NCBI RefSeq assembly: GCF_014203355.1
Contig: NZ_JACHIR010000001.1
Location: 620,001 to 684,000, forward strand
Direction of reading: 5' to 3'
DNA from: Kutzneria kofuensis
GTDB taxonomy: Bacteria > Actinomycetota > Actinomycetes > Mycobacteriales > Pseudonocardiaceae
Length of the DNA stretch: 64,000 nt
Shown here: piece after piece, positions 17,021 through 26,407 of the stretch
How the letters are laid out: every line of letters begins with the position of its first letter
Numbering within the stretch: position 1 is the stretch's first letter
Position numbers and translations under genes: made by a program
Notes under the pieces: model-generated
The model's database searches: none
What the model saw: only the letters and a program-made list of their open reading frames with translations
What the model was told of the DNA's origin: nothing

Positions 17021-18001
17021 TCAGGAGATCCGCTGGGTGATCAACACCGACGCGGCGACCGACAACAGCGAGATCAGCGTGCCCAGCGCCAGCCACGGCT
17101 GGCTGGCGTCGACCTGCTTGGTCTCGTACCCGATCTGCGACGCCAGCGTGCTGTAGACGTTCTGCAGCTGCCCGGCGCTCTCGGCGTCGTAGGCGTCCCC
17201 GCCGGACAGCTGCGCGATCTGCTGCATCGCCTGCTGGTCACCGGGCACGTCCTCCTGCTGCCCCTCCACGTCGGCGGTGCCGCCCTTGGTGCCGAAGTAG
17301 ATGCCGGAGATCGGCATCTGCGCCTGCTTGGCCGCCCTGGCCTGGGTGTACGCGCCGCGCTGGGCGTTCGGGTCGGCGGGGGTGTTCTCCCGGCCGTCGG
17401 ACAGCAGCACGATGCGCGCGGGCGGCGGCCCGTCCGCGCCGGTGATCAGCTTGCCGAAGGACTGGATCGCCTGCACGGCCGCGGCGATGGCATCACCGGT
17501 GGCGGTGCCCTCGGCCGGCTTCAGCGCGTCGATGCCGGCCTTGACCTGCGTACGGTCCGTGGTCGGCGACACCAGCGTCGTCGCGGAGCCGGCGAACTCG
17601 ATCAGCCCCAGGTTGACGCCGGGCGTCAACTGGTCGGCGAACGACTTCGCGGCCTGCTGAGCGGCGGCCAGCCGGGACGGCGGAATGTCCTTGGAGTTCA
17701 TCGACAGCGACACGTCCACGACCAGCATCACGGTCGCCCGGTTGCGCGGCACCTTCTGCTCGGCGGTCGGACCCGCCAGAGCGATGCTCAGCAGGATCAG
17801 GCCGACCGCGAGCATCGCCGGCGGAATGTGCCGCTGCCAGCCCGGACGCCGCGGGGCGACCCGTTCCAGCAGTTCGAGGTTGGTGAAGCGCTTGGTGTCC
17901 CGACGGCGCAACCGCTGCGTGATGAGATAGCCGACCGCCAGGACGGCCACCACGCCGATGAGCAGCAACCAGAGCGGGTCCGCGAACCCGGACAAGCTCA
18001 T
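17021..18001 (-). CDS. VWA-domain membrane protein (BatA-like)
   Basis: Protein of 326 residues with an N-terminal transmembrane pair (PLWLLLIGVVAVLAVGYLI and about residues 55-75), a von Willebrand A domain (residues about 85-285) and a C-terminal helix. The metal site is intact: DVSLSMNS (DxSxS), a downstream TGDAIAAA and LLSDGREN. Part of the MoxR-DUF58-VWA system thought to act in envelope assembly or protein maturation. Its ATG overlaps the DUF58 stop as ATGA, so the two are translationally coupled. Confidence 0.9.
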   Translation of the reverse strand: MSLSGFADPLWLLLIGVVAVLAVGYLITQRLRRRDTKRFTNLELLERVAPRRPGWQRHIPPAMLAVGLILLSIALAGPTAEQKVPRNRATVMLVVDVSLSMNSKDIPPSRLAAAQQAAKSFADQLTPGVNLGLIEFAGSATTLVSPTTDRTQVKAGIDALKPAEGTATGDAIAAAVQAIQSFGKLITGADGPPPARIVLLSDGRENTPADPNAQRGAYTQARAAKQAQMPISGIYFGTKGGTADVEGQQEDVPGDQQAMQQIAQLSGGDAYDAESAGQLQNVYSTLASQIGYETKQVDASQPWLALGTLISLLSVAASVLITQRIS

Positions 18002-18933
18002 CCAGCTACTCCCCCGGACCACCGCCGCTTGCGGGCCACCACGAACCGGACCATGTCGGCGATCCAGTCGGAGTCGGTGCGCAGCACGAGATGCGCGCAG
18101 TTGGCCTGCCGCAGCCCGGCGGCGACCTGCGCGCGGTGCTCGTCCGCGGCGGCGGCGAACTGCCGGCGCAGCAGCGGCGACGCGTGCACCTCGCGCTGGC
18201 GGCCGCTCTCCGGGTCCACCAGCGTCACCAGGCCGACCTCGGGCAGGTCGATGTCACGCGGATCGACGATCTCGACGGCGACCAGCTCGTGCCGGGCGGA
18301 CAGCCCCCGCAGCGGCCGCTGCCACGACAGGTCGCCGAGGAAGTCGGAGATCACGACGGCGAGGCCGCGGCGACGCGGCGGCCGGCGCAACTGCTCCAGC
18401 AGCGCCACCAGATCGCCACGCACACCCTCCGGCGCACGCGGCGTCGTAGCGACGCGCCGCACGAGGCCACGGGCGTGGGCCAGGCCGCCACGCGCCGGCA
18501 GACGCACCATCTCCTGGCCGGTCGACAGCACGGCGCCGATGCGGTTGCCGCCACCGCCGGTCAGGTGCGTGAACGCGGCGACGGCGGCGACGGCCAGGTC
18601 GCGCTTCTCGCACGCGGCGGTGCCGAAGTCGAGGCTCGCGGACAGGTCTACCGCCAGCCACGTCTCCAGCTCGCGGTCGGCGACCGTCTCCCGGATGTGC
18701 GCCTGCGTGGTGCGGGCGGTGACGGCCCAGTCCATCCGGCGCACGTCGTCGCCCGGCTGGTACGGCCGCGCCTCGCCCGGCTCCGTGCCGGGTCCGGGCA
18801 CCAGGCCCAGGTGGTTGCCCTGGAGCAGGCCGTCCAAGCGGCGTCGCACGTCCAGTTCGAGGGTGCGCAGCGCCGACTCCAGCTTCTCCTCACGCAGCAC
18901 GGGAGGAGCCCAGCGGGGGCGTGGTTCGGTCAC
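17998..18933 (-). CDS. DUF58 domain-containing protein
   Basis: Protein of 311 residues with the DUF58 signature (RPYQPGDDVRRMDWAVTART) followed by a vWA-like domain (VDLSASLDFG; LAVVISDFLGDL). Partner of MoxR ATPases in the same operon. No transmembrane helices, so cytoplasmic. GTG start, with 73 bp to the upstream MoxR gene. Coupled to the VWA gene by ATGA. Confidence 0.9.
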   Translation of the reverse strand: MTEPRPRWAPPVLREEKLESALRTLELDVRRRLDGLLQGNHLGLVPGPGTEPGEARPYQPGDDVRRMDWAVTARTTQAHIRETVADRELETWLAVDLSASLDFGTAACEKRDLAVAAVAAFTHLTGGGGNRIGAVLSTGQEMVRLPARGGLAHARGLVRRVATTPRAPEGVRGDLVALLEQLRRPPRRRGLAVVISDFLGDLSWQRPLRGLSARHELVAVEIVDPRDIDLPEVGLVTLVDPESGRQREVHASPLLRRQFAAAADEHRAQVAAGLRQANCAHLVLRTDSDWIADMVRFVVARKRRWSGGVAG

Positions 18934-19006
18934 AGGCCCACCTCGCTGACGCTCGGCGGGTCTGCGACCCAGGTCCCTGCGTTGAATGGTGACCTCGCAA
19001 GCTCGG

Positions 19007-20116
19007 TCACGGCCTACCGACCGGCGCGGGCGGCTGCATCGGCCCGAGGTGCGGCTGGAACGGCTGCTGCTGCGGCTGCGGGCCGGTCATCGGCTGGCCC
19101 GCCTGCGGCCGCGCGGAGACCTGCGGCAGCGGCACCGTCTGCAGCACGCGCGCCACGATGTGGTCCAGCGGCACGCCGTCGGCCAGCGCGTCGTAGGACA
19201 GCACGAGACGGTGTCGCAGCACGTCCGGCACCACGTCCACCACGTCCTGCGGCAGCACGTAGTCGCGGCCGCGGACCAGGGCCAGCGCCCGCGCGGCGGC
19301 GACGATGCCGAGGCTGGCACGCGGCGAGGCGCCGTAGGCGACCCAGCCGGCGACGTCGGTCAGGCCGTGGTCGCCGGGCGAGCGGGTGGCCAGCACGAGC
19401 CGCACCACGTAGTCCACCAGGGCGTGGTGCACGAAGACCTTGGAGGCGACGTCCTGCAGCCGGACCAGCTCGTCGGTGCCGAGCACCTGCTGCGGCTGCG
19501 GCGGCGCGACGCCCATCCGGTAGACGATCTCGCGCTCCTCCTCGGCCGTCGGGTACTCCACGACGATCTTGAACAGGAACCGGTCGCGCTGCGCCTCCGG
19601 CAGCGGGTAGACGCCCTCGTTCTCGATGGGGTTCTGGGTGGCCAGCACCAGGAACGGGTCGGGCATCGGGAAGGTCTGGCCGCCGATGGACACGTGCCGC
19701 TCGGCCATCACCTCGAGCATCGCCGACTGCACCTTGGCCGGCGCGCGGTTGATCTCGTCGGCCAGCACGAAGTTGGCCACCACCGGGCCGAGCTCGACGT
19801 CGAAGGTCTCGCTGGTCTGCCGGTAGATGCGGGTGCCGAGGATGTCGGCGGGCACCAGGTCCGGGGTGAACTGCACGCGGCTGAAGGTGCCGCCCACGAC
19901 CTTGGCGAAGGTCTCCACGGCGAGCGTCTTGGCCACGCCGGGCACGCCCTCCAGCAGCAGGTGGCCCTTGGCCAGCAGGCCGACGAGCATGCGCTCGACC
20001 AGCCGGTCCTGGCCGACGATCACCCGCTTGACCTCGAACACGGTGCGCTCGAGCAGCTGGGCGTCCCGAGCCGGGGTGTTCGGCGGCGTGCCCTCGGTGT
20101 TCACGGGCTCGGCCAC
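19007..20116 (-). CDS. MoxR-family AAA+ ATPase
   Basis: ATPase of 369 residues, a chaperone-like partner of the DUF58 and VWA proteins. Walker A is GVPGVAKT, Walker B VLADEINRA, sensor 1 is in LATQNPIENEG, and the lid domain follows. The C-terminal 30 residues are Pro/Gln-rich. The GTG at 20116 is chosen because AGGAGG stands 7 nt upstream; the frame itself is open further. First gene of a three-gene operon. Confidence 0.92.
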   Translation of the reverse strand: MAEPVNTEGTPPNTPARDAQLLERTVFEVKRVIVGQDRLVERMLVGLLAKGHLLLEGVPGVAKTLAVETFAKVVGGTFSRVQFTPDLVPADILGTRIYRQTSETFDVELGPVVANFVLADEINRAPAKVQSAMLEVMAERHVSIGGQTFPMPDPFLVLATQNPIENEGVYPLPEAQRDRFLFKIVVEYPTAEEEREIVYRMGVAPPQPQQVLGTDELVRLQDVASKVFVHHALVDYVVRLVLATRSPGDHGLTDVAGWVAYGASPRASLGIVAAARALALVRGRDYVLPQDVVDVVPDVLRHRLVLSYDALADGVPLDHIVARVLQTVPLPQVSARPQAGQPMTGPQPQQQPFQPHLGPMQPPAPVGRP

Positions 20117-20163
20117 GTGCGGACCTCCTAGATGACGGCGTGCTCCGACGGTAGGTAACCCGA

Positions 20164-20721
20164 TCACCGGTGTGGGTGCTGTGAAGCAACCTTGGCCAGG
20201 TCGGCGGGCGTGTCCACGTCGACGGTCTCCCCCGGCTCGGCGGTGACCGGGGCGTAGTCCAGCGCCCCCAGCACCGAGCGCAGCGACGCGCCCGCCGGGT
20301 CCTTGAGCAGCACTCTACGCAGGGAGTCCGCCCGCCACACGCCGATCAACCACTGTGTGTGGCCGTCGTCGAGCACGGCGCCGTCGGCCCGCACCGCGGC
20401 CCGCAGCCGTGCCACGGTGTTCGCGGTGACGCCGGCGAGGTCCGTGGCCAGGACTGCGACCGTCGAAGCGTCTCCGATCAACGCCAATCCCGCTGCCAAC
20501 CCGGCGACGGGACCGCCGCCGGGCGGGTCCTCACGGGTCCACAGCACCGGCCGAGCGGTCGCCGTGGCAGGCCCCACGACCACTACCGGCGAAGCGTCGG
20601 CGACCGCCTGGACGCAGCGGTCGAGCAGGGTGCTGCCGGCCACGACCAGCGCCGGCTTGTGCACCCCGCCCATCCGGCTGCCACGGCCACCGGCCAGCAG
20701 CACCGCCGCGAAGTCCGTCAC
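20164..20721 (-). CDS. mobA: MobA-like molybdenum cofactor guanylyltransferase
   Basis: Nucleotidyltransferase of 185 residues that would attach GMP to molybdopterin. The N-terminal loop LLAGGRGSRMGGVHKPAL holds the G-x-G-x-R-M-G-x-x-K signature, and LATDLAGV corresponds to the metal-binding Asp region. No other Mo-cofactor gene is near, so another NTP-transferase role is possible. The GTG start overlaps the stop of the upstream secreted-protein gene as GTGA, an unusual coupling partner. Confidence 0.75.
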   Translation of the reverse strand: MTDFAAVLLAGGRGSRMGGVHKPALVVAGSTLLDRCVQAVADASPVVVVGPATATARPVLWTREDPPGGGPVAGLAAGLALIGDASTVAVLATDLAGVTANTVARLRAAVRADGAVLDDGHTQWLIGVWRADSLRRVLLKDPAGASLRSVLGALDYAPVTAEPGETVDVDTPADLAKVASQHPHR

Positions 20722-21740
20722 GCAGTGGACACTAGCCCCCACACCACGGGTCGGCCGCCGTCGCCTACCGACCCCGCCGACGACCACCCGGCGATGGTGC
20801 CGTCGTCGTCGATGAAGCGGGCGCTCGCCTTCGTGGTGCCGTCGAGCAGCGGCAGTTCGGTCAGGAACGTCGTGCCCTGCCACACCGCCGCCGGCCCTTC
20901 CGGCACCCGCGGCTCGAACTCCGCGCCGGCGATCAGGCCGGAGGCGTTGACGTCACACGCGACAGCGCCATGGTCCAGCGGTGTCGCCACGTATCCCGGA
21001 GCGGTCCACACCATCGCCTGCGGCCCCGGCAAAGCGGTCGGAACCGCGCCGCCGACCACGACCCCGTGCCGGATGTTGTTCGCCCATGGACGCTCGTATT
21101 CCGAGGGAACCGTCAGCCGACGCGTGGCGCCGTTGCGCACCAGATACGGGCCCGTGCCGTCAGCGAGCAGCACAGTTCCGTCGTCGTCGATCGCCGTCGG
21201 CGTCGAGTTCGGCAGCGCACCGGGCAGCGGCCTCGGCCCGGCCTGGCCGAACGGCGACCAGTACAAGGCCACCGTCGACTGCGGCTCGGCCGGATCGACC
21301 GCCTCCACGGCCATGTCCCCACGCGGGCCGATCGCCGCCGACCGGACGTCTGTGTACCGGCCCGTCGACACCGCGTGGTACCCCGTGGCGTCGACCGTGT
21401 ACAGGTGCGTCTCCGAGGTCTCGGTGGACACTCCGACCAGCACGGTGTCATCGCGGCTCTCGCCGTACACGTACCCGAAGTGGCTCTCCGGGAGCAGGCC
21501 GTGGTCGGTGACCTTCCCGTCCTTCCAGGTGACGAGGTCGTGGCCCTTGTCCGCGAACAGCAGGCCGGCGTAGCCGCCATGCCCGTCCGCCGCCATCACA
21601 TAGCCGGTCACGTCCTCCAGACCTGGCGGCAGCGGCAGGGCGCTCACCTGCCAGTGCGGTGCGTCGGCCAACGCGGGCGTCGCGGTGGCCGTCACCGCGA
21701 GCAGCGTGGCGGCCATGACGCCGAGCGTTCTCCACCCCAT
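20718..21740 (-). CDS. Secreted protein of unknown function, propeller-like
   Basis: Protein of 340 residues with a Sec signal peptide (LGVMAATLLAVTATATPALA). The mature part repeats short beta motifs such as IGPRGDMAVEAV, AIDDDGTVLLADG, NASGLIAGAEF and IDDDGTIAGWS, the pattern of HAF-like or propeller repeats. No catalytic motif recognised. Start of a two-gene unit with the MobA-like gene (GTGA overlap). Confidence 0.65.
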   Translation of the reverse strand: MGWRTLGVMAATLLAVTATATPALADAPHWQVSALPLPPGLEDVTGYVMAADGHGGYAGLLFADKGHDLVTWKDGKVTDHGLLPESHFGYVYGESRDDTVLVGVSTETSETHLYTVDATGYHAVSTGRYTDVRSAAIGPRGDMAVEAVDPAEPQSTVALYWSPFGQAGPRPLPGALPNSTPTAIDDDGTVLLADGTGPYLVRNGATRRLTVPSEYERPWANNIRHGVVVGGAVPTALPGPQAMVWTAPGYVATPLDHGAVACDVNASGLIAGAEFEPRVPEGPAAVWQGTTFLTELPLLDGTTKASARFIDDDGTIAGWSSAGSVGDGGRPVVWGLVSTA

Positions 21741-21809
21741 GCGTTCCCCCTCGGATCGGACTGTCTCTCCGAGTGCTCACGCTCGACAACCCCGGAAGGT
21801 TGTCCGGTT

Positions 21810-22751
21810 TCACCGATTCAGCAGGGGCGGCGAGAACCTCTCCACGGCCGCGCCGATCGCCTCGCCCATGGCCGGGCTGCCGGTGTGCCCGGAGTCCTCG
21901 ACGATCACCAGGTCGGCCGACGGCCAGGCGCGCACCAGCTCCCACGGGTAGAGCAGCGGGCAGCTGAGGTCCCGCCGCCCGTGCACCACCACCGCCGGGA
22001 TCCCGGCCAGCCTGTGCACGTCCCGCAGCAGCTGCCCGTCCTCGAGAAACGCGTTGTGCCGCGCGTAGTGCACGATGATCCGGACCATCGCCAGCACGCC
22101 GTCATGGCCGCCGTACTGGCCCGGCCGCCCGAGGGTTTCGTGCGCGATGACGGCGTCCTCCCACGCGCACCAATCGGCGGCCGCCTTCTCCCGCACGGCC
22201 GGATCGGGGCTGGTCAGCAGCTGTTCATAACCGGCGAGCAAGTCGTCGCCGGCAACGGCGCCGGCGAACGCCTCGTAGGCGTCGGGCAGCAGCAGCCGCA
22301 GGCCGCCGCCGTAGAGCCAGTCGCTCTCCGCCCGGGTGGACAGCGTCGTCGAGATCAGAATGATTTCCGAGACCCGCTCGGGAAACCGCTCGGCGTAGGC
22401 CAGTATCAGCGTCGACGCCCACGACCCGCCGTAGAGCAGCCACCGCTCCACGCCGAGGTGCTCGCGCAGCCGCTCCATGTCGGCGATCAGGTGCTCGGTC
22501 GTGTTGCACGACATGTCCACGGCCGGATCGGCGGCGTTCGGCAGGCTCTCGCCGCAGCCGCGCTGGTCGAACAGGACGATGCGGAACCGCTCGGGATCGA
22601 ACGCCCGGCGCGCGCCGCGGGTGCCGCCCCCGCCGGGGCCGCCGTGCACGCACAGCGCCACCTTCCCGTCGGGGTTTCCGCTGGTCTCCCAGTAGATCCG
22701 GTTGCCGTCGCCGACGTCGAGCAGGCCCCGGTCGTACGGTTCGATGGTCAT
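21810..22751 (-). CDS. pip: Proline iminopeptidase (S33 prolyl aminopeptidase)
   Basis: Alpha/beta hydrolase of 313 residues that releases N-terminal proline from peptides. Diagnostic motifs are CVHGGPGGG (oxyanion hole), FDQRGCGES, the nucleophile elbow GGSWAS, the acid segment VVHGRRDLSCP and the His in EDSGHTGS. Cytoplasmic, with no signal peptide. Length and motif order match the family. Divergent from the SARP-type regulator gene. Confidence 0.92.
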   Translation of the reverse strand: MTIEPYDRGLLDVGDGNRIYWETSGNPDGKVALCVHGGPGGGGTRGARRAFDPERFRIVLFDQRGCGESLPNAADPAVDMSCNTTEHLIADMERLREHLGVERWLLYGGSWASTLILAYAERFPERVSEIILISTTLSTRAESDWLYGGGLRLLLPDAYEAFAGAVAGDDLLAGYEQLLTSPDPAVREKAAADWCAWEDAVIAHETLGRPGQYGGHDGVLAMVRIIVHYARHNAFLEDGQLLRDVHRLAGIPAVVVHGRRDLSCPLLYPWELVRAWPSADLVIVEDSGHTGSPAMGEAIGAAVERFSPPLLNR

Positions 22752-22882
22752 CGTCAGCTCCTCGCTCAGGTGTGATCCTCGACGCTAGTGATCAAGCACT
22801 TCGGCGGGGGGCGCATTTCCCGGCGCGGTGGCTACACTCCGCACATGGACAGTCGCTCCGGCCGTCACGGGGACCCGCGGGC

Positions 22883-25800
22883 GTGACCCCACCGCTGCGG
22901 GTCCAGCTGCTCGGCCCGGTCCGGGCCTGGCGCGGCGACCAGGAGGTCGATCTCGGCTCGGCGGGGCGGCGGGCGGTGTTCGCGATCCTGGCGCTGGCGG
23001 CCGGGCGGGCGGTGACCCGTGAGGAGCTGGTGGACGGCATCTGGGGCGACGACCCGCCGGCCCGAGCGGTCGGCATTCTCCACACGTACGTCTCCGACCT
23101 GCGACGATCCCTCCAGGAGCAGGTGCGCGGCAGCCGGCCGTCGGCCGAGCCCGTCCTGGACTCCGTGGGGTCGGCGTACGCGCTCCGCATACGCCCCGAG
23201 CAGCTGGACGTCACCGAGTTCGACGAGCTGCGGTCGACGGCGGACGACCTCGGTGGCTCGCTGCGCTCGGTCACGGCGGCGTTGGCGCTGTGGCAAGGCG
23301 AGGCGCTCTCGGGTCTCTCCGGACCCTTCGCCGAGCTGCACCGAGCCCGCCTGGCCGAGCTCCGGCTGGCCGCGCTGGAACGCCGCTGCGCGCTGCTGTT
23401 GGCGCTGGGCGACCAGGACACGGCGATCGCGGAGCTCACCGGCCTGGCGCGGGAGCATCCGCGCCGGGAGGGCCTGCGCGGGTTGCTGATGGTGGCGCTG
23501 TACCAGGCGGGCCGCCGCGACGAGGCGCTGGCGGAATTCGAGCGCGCACGGGAGGTTCTGGTCGCCGAACTCGGCCTGGACCCGGGGCCGGCGCTCCAGG
23601 ACATCCACGACCGGATCGTCGCGCACCAGAAGGTGCCGATTCCCGGCGTCGCCACGCAGCACGACCAACTGGCCGCCTCGACCCGTCAGCCCGAGGCGCC
23701 GACGGAGTTCGTCGGACGTCAGCGCGAGGTCGCCTGGCTGCGGGCGCTGGTGGTTGCGCTGGCCGACGGCGCCGGCGGGTGTGTGCTGGTCGAGGGCGAA
23801 CCCGGCATCGGCAAGTCGGCATTGCTGGCGGTCGGCCTGGCCGACGCGCCGGTGGCCGGCTGCCGGGTGGTGTGGGCGCTGGGCGAGGACCTGTCCGGCG
23901 ACGGTCCGCTGGCGCCGATCAGCCGCCTGCTGTCGTTCGTCGACCAGGCGTGCGCGGAGGCGCCGCTGGTCCTCGTGATCGACGACGTGCAGTGGCTCGA
24001 CGAGACCGGTCTGCTGGCCTGGCACCGGTTGTCCCGGCTGACCCAGCAACTCCCGCTGCTGCTGGTCGGCGCACGCCGCACGAACCCGACCGCGCACCAC
24101 GTCGACCTGGCCGGCGGCCGCACGCTGGCCATCGGTCCGCTGCACGAGGACGACGTCCACGAGCTGGCGGCGCGGCTGGCCGGCGCGTCGCTGGGCGCCG
24201 TGCTGCGGGAGCTGGTCGATCGGGCCGCCGGCAATCCGTTGCACGTCAGGGAACTCGTCGACGGGCTGCTGCGGGATTCGGTGCTGCGCACCGTGGACGA
24301 CTTCGCCGACGTCGACCCGTCGAGCGGCTTCGACGTGCACCGGGCGATGGCGGAGGTTGCCACGCGGCGGCTGGAATTCCTGTCCCCCACGGCGTTGGAC
24401 CGGCTGCGCTGGGCGGCGCTGCTCGGCGTCGAGTTCGACCTGGCCGACCTGGCGGCGATCGTCGGCGCCTCCCCCGCCGACCTGGTCGGCGCGATCGAGG
24501 AGGCGACGGACGCCGGCCTGCTCGCCGACGCCGGCAACCGTTTGGCGTTCCGGGATCCGGCCGTCCGGCAGGCGCTGTACGAGGAGCGCCCGGCCGCCGT
24601 GCGTACGACGTTGCACCGCGAGTCGGCGAAGGCGCTGGCCCATGCCGGCGCGCCGCTGGAGCGGATCGCCGCGCAGCTGGCGGCGGCCGGGGTGTTCGAC
24701 CACTGGTCGGTGCAGTGGCTGCTGGCCAACGCCGAAACCGTCGCCGGCCGCGATCCGGCACTGGTGCTGGCGCTGCTGGACAGCGCGCTGGAAAGCACGT
24801 CGCCGACGCCCGAGGAGCGGGAAGTCCTGCTGGTCAGCCAGGTCCGCTGGCAGTTCCGGCTGGGCCGGCAGCCCGAGGCGGCCGCCCGCGCGCTGCTCGA
24901 CGTGACGCGGGATCCCGCCCACGCCGCGGAAATGCGCTGGATCCTGGCCTGTTTGACGTACGGGCGGGGCGACGTGGCCCAGGCGATCGCGGATCTCCGT
25001 GCGGCGGCGGCAGATCCGGCCGCGCCGGACTTCTGGGTGGCGCGGCACGACACGCTGCGCGCCCAGTTCGAGCGAACCGGCCTCGACGACCTCGACACCG
25101 CCGAGACCACCGCCATCGCGGCCCTGGGCCAGGCGACCGACGCGAACGACGCCCCGGCGATCGCCGCCGCCGAGCAGGAGCTGTGGTACGTGGAATCGGT
25201 GCGCCGCAACCACTCCGCGGCGCTCGCACACGTCAACAACGCGCTGGCGGCCGCTACTGGCAACCAACACCTCGTCGACCTCCAGATCAACCTGCTCGGC
25301 GCGCGACTGTTCAGCCTGCAGAACCTGGACCGGCTCACCGACGGCACCGACACCGTGGCCCGCACGCACGCGCTGGTCCGGCGCACCGGCCGACCGTCCG
25401 GACGGGTGCACATCGGCGCCGCCGTGCACTACTACTGGCTGGCCCGCTGGGACGAGGCGCTGGCCGAGCTGGACTCGATCGTCGGCGACGAGCCCGAGAT
25501 CACCATTTTCGACCTGCGCTCCCGGGTTCCCCTGCTGCAGTACGGCACCGCCGCGCTGATCACCGGGCACCGCGGCGACAGTGAGCAACTGCACGCCCAC
25601 CTGCGCACGGCGTCGTCGTATCCGGTGATCGCTCCCGGCGACCAGGAGAACAGCGACTTCTACCTGTCGGCCAAGGCGATGGCGGCGGAACAGGACGGCG
25701 ACCTGGCCGGCGCGGTCGCGGCGTACGAACCGATCCTGGACACATCCTACGGTCGGATGACGTTGCGGCACCAGTGGTTGCCGGACCTGACCCGGTTGGC

Positions 25801-26407
25801 CCTCGACGCCGGCGCACCCGACGTCGCACAGGCGGCGCTGCGGCTGGCTCAAGCCGAGGCATCTTCGGAAACCGTGCCGGCACGGGCATTCAACGCCGCC
25901 CAGCGCTGCGCCTCCCTGATCTCCGGCGACCCCGCGCCACTGGTGGCCGTGGCGCGGCGCTACCGCGACGTCGGCCGGCGCATCGAGTTCGCCGTCACGA
26001 GCGAGGACGCCGCCGTCCTGTTGGCCCGGCGCGGAGAAGTCGACCGGGCCCGGCGGACGTTCCAGGAAGCCCTTCTCGTCTATGCGGAGCTCGGTGCCTC
26101 CTGGGACATCCGGCGCGCGGAGTCGCGGCTGCGCGAATTCGGCATCCGGCGGGCGGGCGTGTCCACCGGGCAGCCGGCGGTCGCCGGTTGGAACGCGCTG
26201 GTGGGCGACGAGGTCCGGGTGGCGGAACTGGTCGCGCTCGGCCGGTCCAACCCGGAGATCGCCACCGAGCTGGCGTTGTCCCGACGGGTCGTGCAGGCGC
26301 ACGTCTCGCGCATCATGCAGAAGCTGGGTGTGGACTCCCGACCGGACCTCGTGGGTAAGGTGTCCGGGCATTCACCATCGGCCGGCACCGGGGAGCGCAG
26401 TGGCTGA
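22883..26407 (+). CDS. Giant SARP-ATPase-LuxR regulator (AfsR/LAL hybrid)
   Basis: Transcriptional activator of 1174 residues. Order: OmpR-type winged helix (1-95), BTAD (100-245; LTGLAREHPRREGLRGLLMV), NTPase (Walker A GEPGIGKSA about 305, Walker B LVIDDVQWLD about 363), TPR-rich helical region, and a C-terminal LuxR helix-turn-helix (LGRSNPEIATELALSRRVV). Two DNA-binding domains at opposite ends are unusual. The spacing between Walker A and B is about 45 residues shorter than in the next gene. GTG start; no recognised ribosome site. Overlaps the next gene by 8 nt. Confidence 0.88.
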   Translation: MTPPLRVQLLGPVRAWRGDQEVDLGSAGRRAVFAILALAAGRAVTREELVDGIWGDDPPARAVGILHTYVSDLRRSLQEQVRGSRPSAEPVLDSVGSAYALRIRPEQLDVTEFDELRSTADDLGGSLRSVTAALALWQGEALSGLSGPFAELHRARLAELRLAALERRCALLLALGDQDTAIAELTGLAREHPRREGLRGLLMVALYQAGRRDEALAEFERAREVLVAELGLDPGPALQDIHDRIVAHQKVPIPGVATQHDQLAASTRQPEAPTEFVGRQREVAWLRALVVALADGAGGCVLVEGEPGIGKSALLAVGLADAPVAGCRVVWALGEDLSGDGPLAPISRLLSFVDQACAEAPLVLVIDDVQWLDETGLLAWHRLSRLTQQLPLLLVGARRTNPTAHHVDLAGGRTLAIGPLHEDDVHELAARLAGASLGAVLRELVDRAAGNPLHVRELVDGLLRDSVLRTVDDFADVDPSSGFDVHRAMAEVATRRLEFLSPTALDRLRWAALLGVEFDLADLAAIVGASPADLVGAIEEATDAGLLADAGNRLAFRDPAVRQALYEERPAAVRTTLHRESAKALAHAGAPLERIAAQLAAAGVFDHWSVQWLLANAETVAGRDPALVLALLDSALESTSPTPEEREVLLVSQVRWQFRLGRQPEAAARALLDVTRDPAHAAEMRWILACLTYGRGDVAQAIADLRAAAADPAAPDFWVARHDTLRAQFERTGLDDLDTAETTAIAALGQATDANDAPAIAAAEQELWYVESVRRNHSAALAHVNNALAAATGNQHLVDLQINLLGARLFSLQNLDRLTDGTDTVARTHALVRRTGRPSGRVHIGAAVHYYWLARWDEALAELDSIVGDEPEITIFDLRSRVPLLQYGTAALITGHRGDSEQLHAHLRTASSYPVIAPGDQENSDFYLSAKAMAAEQDGDLAGAVAAYEPILDTSYGRMTLRHQWLPDLTRLALDAGAPDVAQAALRLAQAEASSETVPARAFNAAQRCASLISGDPAPLVAVARRYRDVGRRIEFAVTSEDAAVLLARRGEVDRARRTFQEALLVYAELGASWDIRRAESRLREFGIRRAGVSTGQPAVAGWNALVGDEVRVAELVALGRSNPEIATELALSRRVVQAHVSRIMQKLGVDSRPDLVGKVSGHSPSAGTGERSG

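Noticed and set aside
17021-20116. Second vWA-MoxR-VMAP conflict system
   Set aside because: This MoxR-DUF58-VWA operon has no VMAP, TIR or EAD component and matches the common housekeeping arrangement.
22865-26371. 1168-codon open frame on the reverse strand
   Set aside because: Lies exactly opposite the first SARP regulator; composition is Gly/Arg/Gln-rich without domain motifs, a codon-bias shadow of high-GC DNA.
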